From: Deltaproteobacteria bacterium
Lineage (GTDB): Bacteria; Desulfobacterota; Desulfobacteria; Desulfobacterales; C00003060
Direction: 5' to 3'
DNA: 33,025 bases
Assembly (NCBI GenBank): GCA_003647275.1
Contig: QMMN01000027.1
Span: 1 to 33,025, forward strand
This document shows, piece after piece, positions 1 to 8,125 of this stretch. Position numbers and translations under genes: made by a program. The notes under the pieces were generated by a model, which had not been told where the DNA came from, searched no databases, and saw nothing but the letters and a program-made list of their open reading frames with translations. The stretch's first letter is position 1, and every line of letters begins with the position of its first letter.

Positions 1-31
1 CACCCTGCGGGAAAGCCGATGATACCGCATC

Positions 32-98
32 TGCTGCGTTGTCAAGGGTTCGGCGTAAATTACTACAGCCTCACCCTTGACGCCTTGCATCTGCAGCA
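32..98. repeat. Imperfect inverted repeat at left edge
   Basis: The arm at 32-49 (TGCTGC, then GTCAAGGGT) is matched in reverse complement by the arm at 73-98 (ACCCTTGAC, then GCAGCA). The second arm carries about eight extra bases between the two matching blocks. The 23-bp centre has no coding sense. This looks like a dispersed intergenic repeat or a hairpin upstream of the RelA/SpoT gene. No coding sequence is recognisable in 1-170. What lies further left is unknown. Confidence 0.4.
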
Positions 99-170
99 TC
101 CTCGACTTTTGCAACGTTAGGGTTTACTTGTGTCCAATGTCTTATCAGGGCAAAGCATAAGGGGGCTTTG

Positions 171-1226
171 ATGGAAGAGCGCGAGTTTTTTGAAAAGTAT
201 AATATCAACGAAAGTGGTTTCAATAAAGCTGGATTAAATTGGGATGAACTGATTACCATCAAGAACGATCACATCAAGAACCGAGATAGATTGGAGGCTG
301 CTGCCAGATATGTGGAAGAACGGTTAAAATCAATCGAACAAGTACATACAATTAAAACGAGGATCAAAGATCCCGAACACTTAATAGAAAAAATAGTCAG
401 AAGAACAATTCAAGATCCAACCCTGAGGATAGACGTTGATAATTATCATGAAGTTATTACCGATTTAGTTGGTGTTAGGATACTACACCTATTTAAAGAG
501 GACTGGGAAAGCATTCATGAGTTCATCGTCGGCACATGGGATTTGAAAGAAAAGCCAGTTGCCAACGTTTGCAGAGGAGATCATGAAGAATTCATCAATA
601 AATTTGAGAAAAGGGGGTGTGCCATTAATACACATCCTTTTGGGTATCGTTCGGTTCATTATTTGGTTTCCTTTGAACCGTCAAGGGTAGAATCAACGAT
701 CGTGGAGATCCAGGTGCGTACAATTCTTGAAGAGGCATGGTGTGAAATAGACCATAAAATTCGTTATCCATACGGGGTTGATAACCCTATTTTATCACCG
801 TACCTGGTGATTCTTAATCGGTTAGTGGGTAATGCCGATGAAATGGGATCATTCATCAAACTTCTTCAAAAAGAAGTTAATAAAAAGCACCAAGAATATG
901 AAAGACAGGCAGGGGAAAGCAGTAATCTCATAAAAGATCTTGAAAATAAGCTTCATGCATTACAAATCGAGGCCAGAGAGAAGGAATTACTGGAAGAAAG
1001 GGTCAAATCTTTAGAGGCGCAACTCGCTTCCGTAACAACAATGCCACATTATGAATACAAGGCCGACGGCTTTACCACTTACACGCCAAACCTGTCTGCT
1101 TCAGCCGAGGCCAAGGGCCCCCCAACCAATCGTGTGATCGACCCCAACGACAGAAAAAAAAATATGGATTCCCTGAGAAAGCCAGTGATTACTGGCAACA
1201 AACACCTTCAGCTTGCAAAAAATTAG
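171..1226 (+). CDS. RelA/SpoT-domain (p)ppGpp synthetase-like protein
   Basis: This 351-residue protein has a RelA/SpoT nucleotidyltransferase domain at about residues 45-225. Visible family motifs are TRIKDPEHLIEKI (substrate-binding lysine/arginine region), DLVGVRIL (metal-binding Asp), GYRSVHY, and EIQVRT with the catalytic Glu, followed by AWCEIDH and a Tyr. The set is complete, so an active alarmone (pppGpp/ppGpp or pppApp) synthetase is plausible. No HD hydrolase, TGS or ACT domain is present, so it is not a full-length RSH. Residues 225-290 form a Glu/Lys-rich coiled coil, and the last 50 are polar and probably disordered. ATG at 171 was preferred to the overlapping TTG at 168 because GGGGG lies at 161-165. 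The gene is clearly more AT-rich than the GT genes after it, which suggests separate acquisition. It could be a housekeeping small alarmone synthetase or a toxic/defence-type one; no antitoxin gene is adjacent within the window. Confidence 0.8.
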   Translation: MEEREFFEKYNINESGFNKAGLNWDELITIKNDHIKNRDRLEAAARYVEERLKSIEQVHTIKTRIKDPEHLIEKIVRRTIQDPTLRIDVDNYHEVITDLVGVRILHLFKEDWESIHEFIVGTWDLKEKPVANVCRGDHEEFINKFEKRGCAINTHPFGYRSVHYLVSFEPSRVESTIVEIQVRTILEEAWCEIDHKIRYPYGVDNPILSPYLVILNRLVGNADEMGSFIKLLQKEVNKKHQEYERQAGESSNLIKDLENKLHALQIEAREKELLEERVKSLEAQLASVTTMPHYEYKADGFTTYTPNLSASAEAKGPPTNRVIDPNDRKKNMDSLRKPVITGNKHLQLAKN

Positions 1227-1313
1227 GTTTCCTTTTTCCGGCGAGGTAATGCCTCTCCCTTCCCGGTCATGGGGGCTCTTTTAGAACATATTGTATATAA
1301 AAGGGAAGTCATC

Positions 1314-3599
1314 ATGAATCGAGGTGGATTATACCCTGAGAGTCCAAATACCATTGCCTTGATTGGCAATCATTTGCCGCGGAAATGCGGCATTGCTACC
1401 TTTACGACTGATCTCTTGGCGGCTCTTTCAGTTGAGGCCCCCGAGATGGACTGCTGGGCAGTGGTCATGAACGATGTGCCTGAAGGTTATTTGTATCCGC
1501 CTCAGGTACGCTTTGAGTTGAACTATAAGAATCTAGCTGATTACCGTCTGGCGGCTGATTTTTTGAACATGAATCAGGTCGATGCGGTGTGCCTGCAGCA
1601 CGAGTTTGGGATTTTTGGAGGTGATAACGGCAGTTACATTTTTGAATTGCTTCAGAATCTGCGTATGCCAGTGGTGACCACTTTACACACTGTGTTCAGA
1701 GAGCCTAGCCCGGAACAAAAGGCCATCCTTGAAAAGCTGGGTCGTATCTCTGACCGGCTCGTGGTGATGAGCCACAAGGCTAAGGAGATCCTTAAAGAAG
1801 TTTACGGCATATCTGAGGAAAAGACTGTTTTGATTCATCACGGCATTCCGGACGTGCCCTTTGTTGACCCCAATTACTACAAGGATCAGTTTGGCGTGGA
1901 GGGGCGCAAGGTCATTTTAACCTTTGGTTTGGTTTCTCCGGGCAAGGGCATCGAGCACATGATCGATGCTTTGCCAGCGATTGCAAATAGGCATCCGGAA
2001 ACTGCTTACGTTGTTCTTGGTGCAACCCATCCTCATGTGAAAAGGGAGGAGGGCGAGTCTTACCGTCTTTCCCTCCAGCGCCGGGCAAGAGACCGTGGTG
2101 TGGAAAATCACCTTATCTTTCACAATAGGTTCGTGGACCTCAAGGAGTTGTGCGAGTTCTTGGGAGCCGCCGACATATACGTAACGCCTTATGTAAACAG
2201 AGAACAAATTGTTTCCGGTACGCTCGCCTATGCGCTCGGCGCTGGCAAGGCAGCTATCTCCACCCCGTACTGGTATGCCGAAGAGATGCTCGGTGATGGG
2301 AGAGGACGCATCGTTCCTTTCCGGGATTCGAATGCCCTGGCCGCTCAGGTGATTGATCTTTTAGACAACGAAGTTGAACGTCACGCCATGCGCAAGCGAG
2401 CCTACACCTTTTGCCGAAAAATGATCTGGAAAGAGGTGGCTCGACGCTATCTGGAACTTCTCATTGAGGTTAAGAATGAACGGGAACGGCGCCCTAGGGC
2501 CGCCTTCCATACCAAGACTCTACAGGCCACTTCACCTGAACTGCCGCAGCCCAAGCTTAACCATCTCAATGTGTTGACTGATGATACGGGGATACTACAA
2601 CATGCAAAGTTTATTGTGCCTGACCGTTCTCACGGCTACTGCACAGATGACAATGCACGAGCTTTAATCGTCGTGATGATGGCCCAGGATTTGCTCCCTG
2701 ACGACAACGAGTTGATGAATCTAGCCTGTCGGTACTTGGGTTTTTTGAACCATGCCTTTAACGAGACGAATGGTCGCTTCCGCAACTTCATGGGTTACGA
2801 CCGCCGGTGGTTCGAAGAAGAAGGCTCCGAGGACAGCCATGGTCGTGCGATTTGGGGTCTGGGCACGGCAGTGGCCCTGTCAAAATCGGAGAGTCTTACG
2901 GGGGTAGCCTTGAACATCTTTGAGCGGGCTCTGCCGGTCATGATTGACTTTCAGTTTCCAAGGGCCTGGGCCTTCGGTTTGATAGGCATTCACGCCTATC
3001 TAAGACGTTTTAGTGGTGACAGCGAGGTGCGACGGGTTCGAGAGACGCTGGCAAATAGACTCTTCGAACTTTACCAGTCCAATGCCACCGATGATTGGCC
3101 ATGGATAGAAGACACGGTCACCTACGCCAATGGTAAGATTCCGCATGCCCTCCTTATGTCTGGGCGATGGCTTCATCAGGGAGACATGATTGAGGCCGGT
3201 CTGCGTTCTCTAGAATGGCTTGTGCGCATTCAAACCGATTCCAGAGGACATTTTGTGCCGATTGGTAACCACGGTTGGTTTTCGCGAAATGGACAGCGGG
3301 CCAGATTCGATCAGCAGCCGATCGAAGCTCAAAACATGATTGATGCCTGCATAGAGGCCTACCACATTACCAGAGATAAAAAATGGATTGTTGAGGCTCG
3401 GCGCTGCTTCGACTGGTTCATGGGCAGAAATGACCTGAACGCCCCCTTGTATGATTATAGAACAGGAGGGTGTCGTGACGGCTTAACAGCTGATGGTGCA
3501 AACCAGAATCAGGGCGCAGAATCGACTCTGGCTTGGCTGCTTTCACTTTTGAATTTACACGCACTGGGTGGTTCGGAACCTGTGACTCAGCATCCATGA
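1314..3599 (+). CDS. Bimodular GT4 glycosyltransferase with C-terminal alpha-barrel-like domain
   Basis: This 761-residue protein is a retaining GT-B (GT4-like) glycosyltransferase at about residues 10-395. Seen are an N-terminal Rossmann start (ALIGNHLPRKCGIATFT), HEFGIFGG, TLHTVF, the mid-domain HHGIPD, LTFGLVSPGKG (phosphate/nucleotide-sugar binding region) and SGTLAYALGAGKAAIST in place of the usual EX7E segment. Residues 420-761 form a second, helix- and Trp-rich domain (CTDDNARALI, ESTLAWLLSL) resembling the (alpha/alpha)6-toroid modules of glycoside-processing enzymes; its activity is unknown. ATG 1314 was chosen over ATG 1269 because GGGAAG lies 7-8 nt upstream. There is no signal peptide or TM segment, so it is probably cytosolic. 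It heads the run GT-GT-GH130-GT/PMI-GH130, and its N terminus resembles the next gene's (CGIxTFT), so the two are likely paralogues. Sugar donor and acceptor are not deducible; context suggests mannose. Confidence 0.8.
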   Translation: MNRGGLYPESPNTIALIGNHLPRKCGIATFTTDLLAALSVEAPEMDCWAVVMNDVPEGYLYPPQVRFELNYKNLADYRLAADFLNMNQVDAVCLQHEFGIFGGDNGSYIFELLQNLRMPVVTTLHTVFREPSPEQKAILEKLGRISDRLVVMSHKAKEILKEVYGISEEKTVLIHHGIPDVPFVDPNYYKDQFGVEGRKVILTFGLVSPGKGIEHMIDALPAIANRHPETAYVVLGATHPHVKREEGESYRLSLQRRARDRGVENHLIFHNRFVDLKELCEFLGAADIYVTPYVNREQIVSGTLAYALGAGKAAISTPYWYAEEMLGDGRGRIVPFRDSNALAAQVIDLLDNEVERHAMRKRAYTFCRKMIWKEVARRYLELLIEVKNERERRPRAAFHTKTLQATSPELPQPKLNHLNVLTDDTGILQHAKFIVPDRSHGYCTDDNARALIVVMMAQDLLPDDNELMNLACRYLGFLNHAFNETNGRFRNFMGYDRRWFEEEGSEDSHGRAIWGLGTAVALSKSESLTGVALNIFERALPVMIDFQFPRAWAFGLIGIHAYLRRFSGDSEVRRVRETLANRLFELYQSNATDDWPWIEDTVTYANGKIPHALLMSGRWLHQGDMIEAGLRSLEWLVRIQTDSRGHFVPIGNHGWFSRNGQRARFDQQPIEAQNMIDACIEAYHITRDKKWIVEARRCFDWFMGRNDLNAPLYDYRTGGCRDGLTADGANQNQGAESTLAWLLSLLNLHALGGSEPVTQHP

Positions 3600-3636
3600 A
3601 TCGCCTAAAAAAGAGATCTGAACGAGGACGTGCGAT

Positions 3637-4863
3637 ATGTCTACCAATCCGATTGTTATGGTCAGCTCTTACCCGCCCCGTTTGTGCGGAATAGGCACTT
3701 TTACCGAGGAGGCACGCGAATTCATTCAGAAGGCCAGCCCGCAAAGAGACGTGTTCGTCATCAGCCATACCGACGGCCGGGGCGAGGGGGTTTTTCCCAT
3801 TATTAACATGACCCGCCATGACTGGTGGAAGGCTGTGGCGGAAAAGATTCAAGAACTCGACCCCTATGCGGTCCATCTGGAACACGAGTACGGCCTCTAC
3901 GAGTACCGCGACAAGCGGGGTATTGGGGACAACAACGAAGGCTTCCTTACACTTCTCCAGGCGATCAGTGACTACCCAATTGTGGTGGAACCGCACACTG
4001 TTCATGGGCGACTCAGGGACGCTGAGGCCAACTTCATTTATCACCTTTGTCAGAGAAGCGATGTCGTCCTTCTTAAATGTCACTATCAAAAATGGCGCCT
4101 GGACTGGACTTTTCCCGGACACGGATGGGAAACACCCCGAAACGTCATGGTCGTACCTCACGGCGCCCGGCCGGACAGACGTTGGGGCGTCCACGAAATA
4201 CCGGGATTGAGAAAGGAACTGGGTTTGGATGAGATGGGCCTCGCTAACCACGTGGTAGGCATGATCGGCTGGATTCAGTCCAACAAGCGGTGGGACATTT
4301 TGCTTTCCATGTGGGAGGAGATTCACGAAGAAATCCAGTGTCAGTGTGGCCAGGAATGGGATTTGTTAGCCGCCGGCGCCATGCGCGATCCAAATCACCA
4401 GGCCGATTATGAACGCTGGAAATCCGATGCCCTGGAACTGCAAAAGAAGGGCATTGCCCATTACTATGAGTTCATTCCTCGAGGTGACATCTATTATAAG
4501 ATGATGGCCGTATGCGATTTCATCGTCCTGCCATCCACCGACGAGACCCAGTCAGGTACATTGGCCCGAATCATCGCCCTGAACAAACCTTACATCACTT
4601 CCGCACCCATGGAAGGGCTGACCGCCCAGACATTGGAAAACGAAGGCGGCTTACTATTCACCACAAAGAATATGCTCAAGGAGAAGGTGATCCGACTGGC
4701 TTGCGACGAGGAGCTGCGATTAAAACTTGGTGAGAATCTAAAACGGTATCTGGACGAGGTCGTGTCCTGGGAGGTGGTCGCCAGACAGTACCTCCAAGCT
4801 TATGAGCTTGCCAGAGAGTCCAAGCAGTCTGGTCGACCCGTTATGCTGGACCTGGAGTTTTAG
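3637..4863 (+). CDS. GT4-like glycosyltransferase
   Basis: This 408-residue GT-B glycosyltransferase has only the transferase module. The N terminus (VSSYPPRLCGIGTFTEEA) closely matches the first GT of the cluster. HLEHEYGLYEYR, EPHTVHG and VPHGARPD follow in the same order as in that paralogue. The C-terminal nucleotide-sugar domain shows GMIGWIQSNKRW, then DFIVLPSTDETQSGTLARI, the region equivalent to the acidic EX7E segment. No signal peptide or membrane helix is present. It begins 37 bp after the upstream GT and ends 10 bp before a GH130 gene, so it is surely co-transcribed. The probable role is a second transferase in assembly of the same intracellular glycan. Donor, linkage and processivity cannot be read from the sequence. 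Confidence 0.8.
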   Translation: MSTNPIVMVSSYPPRLCGIGTFTEEAREFIQKASPQRDVFVISHTDGRGEGVFPIINMTRHDWWKAVAEKIQELDPYAVHLEHEYGLYEYRDKRGIGDNNEGFLTLLQAISDYPIVVEPHTVHGRLRDAEANFIYHLCQRSDVVLLKCHYQKWRLDWTFPGHGWETPRNVMVVPHGARPDRRWGVHEIPGLRKELGLDEMGLANHVVGMIGWIQSNKRWDILLSMWEEIHEEIQCQCGQEWDLLAAGAMRDPNHQADYERWKSDALELQKKGIAHYYEFIPRGDIYYKMMAVCDFIVLPSTDETQSGTLARIIALNKPYITSAPMEGLTAQTLENEGGLLFTTKNMLKEKVIRLACDEELRLKLGENLKRYLDEVVSWEVVARQYLQAYELARESKQSGRPVMLDLEF

Positions 4864-4873
4864 GGATGGCGAC

Positions 4874-5833
4874 ATGAACAATCCGCACTTTAAAGAGCTT
4901 TTTTGGCGTCACGCGGACAATCCTATCATTACTGCCAAGGACATCCCCTATCCGGCCAATGCTGTCTTTAATGCCGGTGCAACTAGGGTGGGCGACGAGA
5001 CACTGCTTTTGATGCGTGTTGAGGACAGACGGGGCATATCCCACCTGACTGTGGCTCGAAGCAAAGATGGGATTGGCAACTGGCGCATTGATAGTCGACC
5101 GACCATAATGCCCAGTCCAGATACCAACCCTGAGGAGATTTGGGGGATAGAAGATCCCAGGATAACCTACCTCGAGGACCAAGAGCGGTGGGTCATAGCC
5201 TATACAGCCTATTCGGAGGGTGGGCCTCTGGTCTCCCTGGCCACGACCGCTGATTTCAAGAAATTCGAACGCCTCGGCCCTGTTATGCCGCCGGAAGACA
5301 AGGATGCAGCCCTGCTTCCGGTTCGCTTTGCCGGACGCTGGGCCATGATTCACCGGCCGGTTGCCACCTTCCCGGCCACAGGCGCTCATATTTGGATCTC
5401 TTTTTCACCCGATCTTAAGCATTGGGGCGACCATCAGGTTCTCATTCACGCCCGAAAAGGCGGTTGGTGGGACGCTAACAAAATCGGCCTCTCACCCCCG
5501 CCGCTTGAGACCGACGAGGGTTGGTTGGTTCTCTACCATGGAGTCAGGATGACGGCTAGCGGGGCCATTTACCGACTGGGCCTGGCTCTTCTAGATTTAG
5601 AGGATCCCTGCCAGGTTATCGCCAGGTCTGACCAATGGGTCTTTGCACCCGAAGAAGAGTACGAGGTTTTCGGAGATGTTGACAAGGTCGTGTTCCCGTG
5701 CGGCTGGTTAGCCGATGGAGACACGGTACGACTCTATTATGGGGGAGCGGATACCTGTATAGCCTTGGCCACGGCCAGCCTTTCCGAGCTGCTGGCCTGG
5801 CTCAAGGATCACAACGCATATGCGGGGGAATAA
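4874..5833 (+). CDS. GH130-family glycoside phosphorylase (probable beta-mannoside phosphorylase), copy 1
   Basis: This is a 319-residue GH130 five-bladed beta-propeller. Visible are the N-terminal DNPIITAKDIPYPANAVFN, MRVEDRRG, IEDPRI with Asp94 as the probable proton donor, WISFSPDLKHWG, NKIGLSPPPL, LYHGV, YRLGLALLDLEDP, VVFPCG and the terminal YYGGAD. Known GH130 members phosphorolyse beta-1,4- or beta-1,2-mannosides to mannose-1-phosphate; a few are hydrolases. The start is ATG 4874, with AGGGA upstream and family similarity beginning soon after; a longer reading from 4802 would overlap the upstream GT. No signal peptide is present, so the substrate must be cytosolic. Only 2 bp separate its stop from the next ATG. 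Subfamily and linkage need phylogeny or assay. A second GH130 lies one gene downstream. Confidence 0.87.
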   Translation: MNNPHFKELFWRHADNPIITAKDIPYPANAVFNAGATRVGDETLLLMRVEDRRGISHLTVARSKDGIGNWRIDSRPTIMPSPDTNPEEIWGIEDPRITYLEDQERWVIAYTAYSEGGPLVSLATTADFKKFERLGPVMPPEDKDAALLPVRFAGRWAMIHRPVATFPATGAHIWISFSPDLKHWGDHQVLIHARKGGWWDANKIGLSPPPLETDEGWLVLYHGVRMTASGAIYRLGLALLDLEDPCQVIARSDQWVFAPEEEYEVFGDVDKVVFPCGWLADGDTVRLYYGGADTCIALATASLSELLAWLKDHNAYAGE

Positions 5834-5835
5834 CC

Positions 5836-7188
5836 ATGCACATTGCCATGCTTTCACCCATAGCCTGGCGAACGCCGCCCCGACACTACGGTCCCTGGGA
5901 GGGGGTGGTCTCCCTGTTGACCGAAGGTCTCGTCAAAAGAGGCGTGGACGTTACCCTGTTCGCCACCAAGGATTCTCGAACAAATGGGAGACTGGTTGGT
6001 GTCTGCCCCCATGGCTACGAGGAAGATAAAGGCATTTTGCCCAAGGTTTGGGAATGCTTGCATATCTCTGAGCTGTTCGAACGGGGAGACGAATTTGACC
6101 TCATTCACAATCACTTTGATTACTTGCCTCTTACCTATATGGGTATGACTTCCACCCCTGTCCTGACCACCATTCACGGTTTTTCGTCGCCCAAGATCCT
6201 GCCCGTGTACAAGAAATACAACCAAAGAGCCTATTACGTTTCCATCAGTGATGCCGACCGGAGTCCAGAGCTTGACTACATTTCTACGATTCACCATGGT
6301 ATCGACCTTAGCCAGTTTACCTTCAGGACTGAGCCGGGAGAGTACTTCCTCTTTTTCGGCCGAATCCACCACGACAAGGGTGCCAAAGAAGCCATTGAGA
6401 TCTCACAACGCGTTGGCAAAAAACTAATCATAGCCGGGATAGTCCAGGATGCGAACTATTTCGATCGCGAGGTTAGGCCTCATCTGAACGGGCATAATAT
6501 CATCTATGTAGGCAGCGCCAGCCCCAAGAAAAGAAACGACCTGCTGGGCGGGGCATACGCGTTGCTCCACCCCATCAACTTTGATGAGCCTTTCGGATTG
6601 TCCGTGATTGAGGCGATGGCCTGTGGTACACCTGTGGTCGCTTTCAACCGGGGCAGCATGCCTGAAGTGATTGCTGACGGTCGGACCGGTTTCCTGGTCT
6701 CATCGATCGAGGAGGCGGTCCTCAAGCTTGACCGGATCAGGAAGCTTGACAGGGCGGACTGTCGCAAGTGGGTGGAGGAAAGGTTTAGCGCCGACCGGAT
6801 GGTGGAAGACTATCTTCGGGTCTATGAAAAAATCCTGTCCGAGCGTAAACGTGAAGATCATCGACCCTGGGGTTACTATCATGTCCTGGCTGATGAGCCA
6901 AACCATAAGGTAAAAAGGATTATAGTCTACCCCGGTCAACGTCTGAGCCTTCAGCGCCACCGCCACAGGGCTGAACACTGGTACATCGTCGAGGGCCAGG
7001 CGGTTGTCACCCGCAACAAGGAGAAGATCCACCTTGGCAGTGGCCAGGCGGTGGACATACCTCAGGGGACGTGGCACCGGATCATGAACCCGGGCAATGA
7101 GAATATGGCCTTTATCGAGGTTCAAACCGGCGATTACTTCGGCGAGGACGACATCGAGCGCGTGGAGGATGATTATGGCCGGGTCTAA
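5836..7188 (+). CDS. GT4 glycosyltransferase fused to a type II phosphomannose isomerase cupin
   Basis: The 450-residue product is a fusion. Residues 1-335 are a GT4 transferase: MHIAMLSPIAWRTPP, HNHFDYLPL, TTIHGF, YVSISDADR, FFGRIHHDKGAKEAI, and a classical C-terminal EX7E segment in EPFGLSVIEAMACGTPVV. Residues 339-450 are a cupin of the type normally found at the C terminus of bifunctional mannose-1-phosphate guanylyltransferase/PMI (ManC/AlgA). It shows HRPWGYY, VKRIIVYPGQRLSLQ, HRHRAEHWYIVEG (metal ligands), IPQGTWHRI, and IEVQTGDYFGEDDIERVEDD. No guanylyltransferase domain is present. ATG 5836 directly follows the GH130 stop. The 3' end overlaps the next gene by 14 bp. The cupin may interconvert fructose-6-P and mannose-6-P or bind sugar phosphate; the fusion strongly ties the GT to mannose metabolism. 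The reading frame runs unbroken through the junction. Confidence 0.85.
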   Translation: MHIAMLSPIAWRTPPRHYGPWEGVVSLLTEGLVKRGVDVTLFATKDSRTNGRLVGVCPHGYEEDKGILPKVWECLHISELFERGDEFDLIHNHFDYLPLTYMGMTSTPVLTTIHGFSSPKILPVYKKYNQRAYYVSISDADRSPELDYISTIHHGIDLSQFTFRTEPGEYFLFFGRIHHDKGAKEAIEISQRVGKKLIIAGIVQDANYFDREVRPHLNGHNIIYVGSASPKKRNDLLGGAYALLHPINFDEPFGLSVIEAMACGTPVVAFNRGSMPEVIADGRTGFLVSSIEEAVLKLDRIRKLDRADCRKWVEERFSADRMVEDYLRVYEKILSERKREDHRPWGYYHVLADEPNHKVKRIIVYPGQRLSLQRHRHRAEHWYIVEGQAVVTRNKEKIHLGSGQAVDIPQGTWHRIMNPGNENMAFIEVQTGDYFGEDDIERVEDDYGRV

Positions 7189-8125
7189 CGAGCCCATTAT
7201 CAGGCGCTACCAGGGCAATCCAATCCTTACAGAGAACGATGTGCCGTATCCGGTGGAAACGGTCCACAACGCCGGAGTGGTCAGGCACGAAGGCCAATAC
7301 ATTATGCTTTTCAGGTCGCATCTACGAAACGGGCGTTCGATTATCGGACTGGCCGAAAGCGATGACGGTTTCCGATTTCGGGTACGGCCTGAGCCGTTTA
7401 TAACACCTGCAAAAAATGAACCCTTTGCTGCTTATGAGGAATTTGGCGTTGAAGACCCACGAATTTGCCACATTGACGGCGCCTACCTCATTACCTACAG
7501 CGCCTATTCCAGGCATGGCGTGAGGATCGCCCTTGCGAGAACAAATGACTTCGAAAAAGTCGAGCGTATGGCCCTGATCACACAGGCAGATTATCGCAAT
7601 GCGGTTATCTTTCCCGAGAGATTTGGCGGCCGCTATGCCCGGCTTGACCGACCTCATTCTGAAAGCTCCCCTTGGTCCATCTGGATATCTTTCTCGCCCG
7701 ATCTGATCCACTGGGGCGATTCCAGGGTTGTCATCAAACCGCTGCCCTATCACTGGGACGAAATGAAAATCGGCCCGGGGGCAACCCCGATAAAAACGGA
7801 GAAGGGCTGGCTCAACATCTTCCATGGCGTTTTTAAGACTATGAACGGCGCGGTCTATCGACTGGGAGCCGCCCTTCACGCCCTTGATGACCCTTCCAAG
7901 GTCCTGGGTGTGGCTGATGAATGGATTCTCCAGCCCGAGGACCGTTGGGAAGTGACTGGCTATGTCCACAATGTTGTTTTCACCTGCGGCGCAGTGGCCG
8001 AGGATGACGGGTCGCTCAAGATTTACTGGGGCGGTGCTGACACGGTCATGTGCGTTGGCACGGCCTGGATCGACGACCTGATTGCTTTATGTCTTAACAA
8101 GCCGCGACCGGCTTTGGGCGCGTAG
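7175..8125 (+). CDS. GH130-family glycoside phosphorylase, copy 2
   Basis: This 316-residue GH130 protein is clearly paralogous to the copy at 4874-5833 but divergent. Motifs are GNPILTENDVPYPVETVHN, LFRSHLRNG, VEDPRI with Asp94 at the same position as in copy 1, WISFSPDLIHWGDS, DEMKIGPGATPI, FHGVF, YRLGAALHALDDP, NVVFTCG and YWGGAD. ATG 7175 was chosen because GGAGG at 7164-7168 sits 6 nt before it; ATG 7169 is too close to that site. It overlaps the GT/PMI gene by 14 bp, implying translational coupling. No signal peptide is present. Two different GH130 enzymes in one operon recall the pairing, in the known beta-1,2-mannan systems, of one enzyme for long oligomannans and one for the disaccharide. 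That division of labour is inference here. Its 3' end overlaps the convergent SAM-hydrolase gene by 32 bp. Confidence 0.87.
   Translation: MAGSNEPIIRRYQGNPILTENDVPYPVETVHNAGVVRHEGQYIMLFRSHLRNGRSIIGLAESDDGFRFRVRPEPFITPAKNEPFAAYEEFGVEDPRICHIDGAYLITYSAYSRHGVRIALARTNDFEKVERMALITQADYRNAVIFPERFGGRYARLDRPHSESSPWSIWISFSPDLIHWGDSRVVIKPLPYHWDEMKIGPGATPIKTEKGWLNIFHGVFKTMNGAVYRLGAALHALDDPSKVLGVADEWILQPEDRWEVTGYVHNVVFTCGAVAEDDGSLKIYWGGADTVMCVGTAWIDDLIALCLNKPRPALGA

Noticed and set aside
3418-4326. Long minus-strand open frame (302 codons) opposite the GT genes
   Set aside because: It lies antisense to two well-supported glycosyltransferases, spans their junction, and its translation shows no family motif or ribosome site.
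7322-7969. 215-codon minus-strand frame inside the second GH130 gene
   Set aside because: It is a shadow of a clearly recognised GH130 protein and shows no motif or ribosome site.
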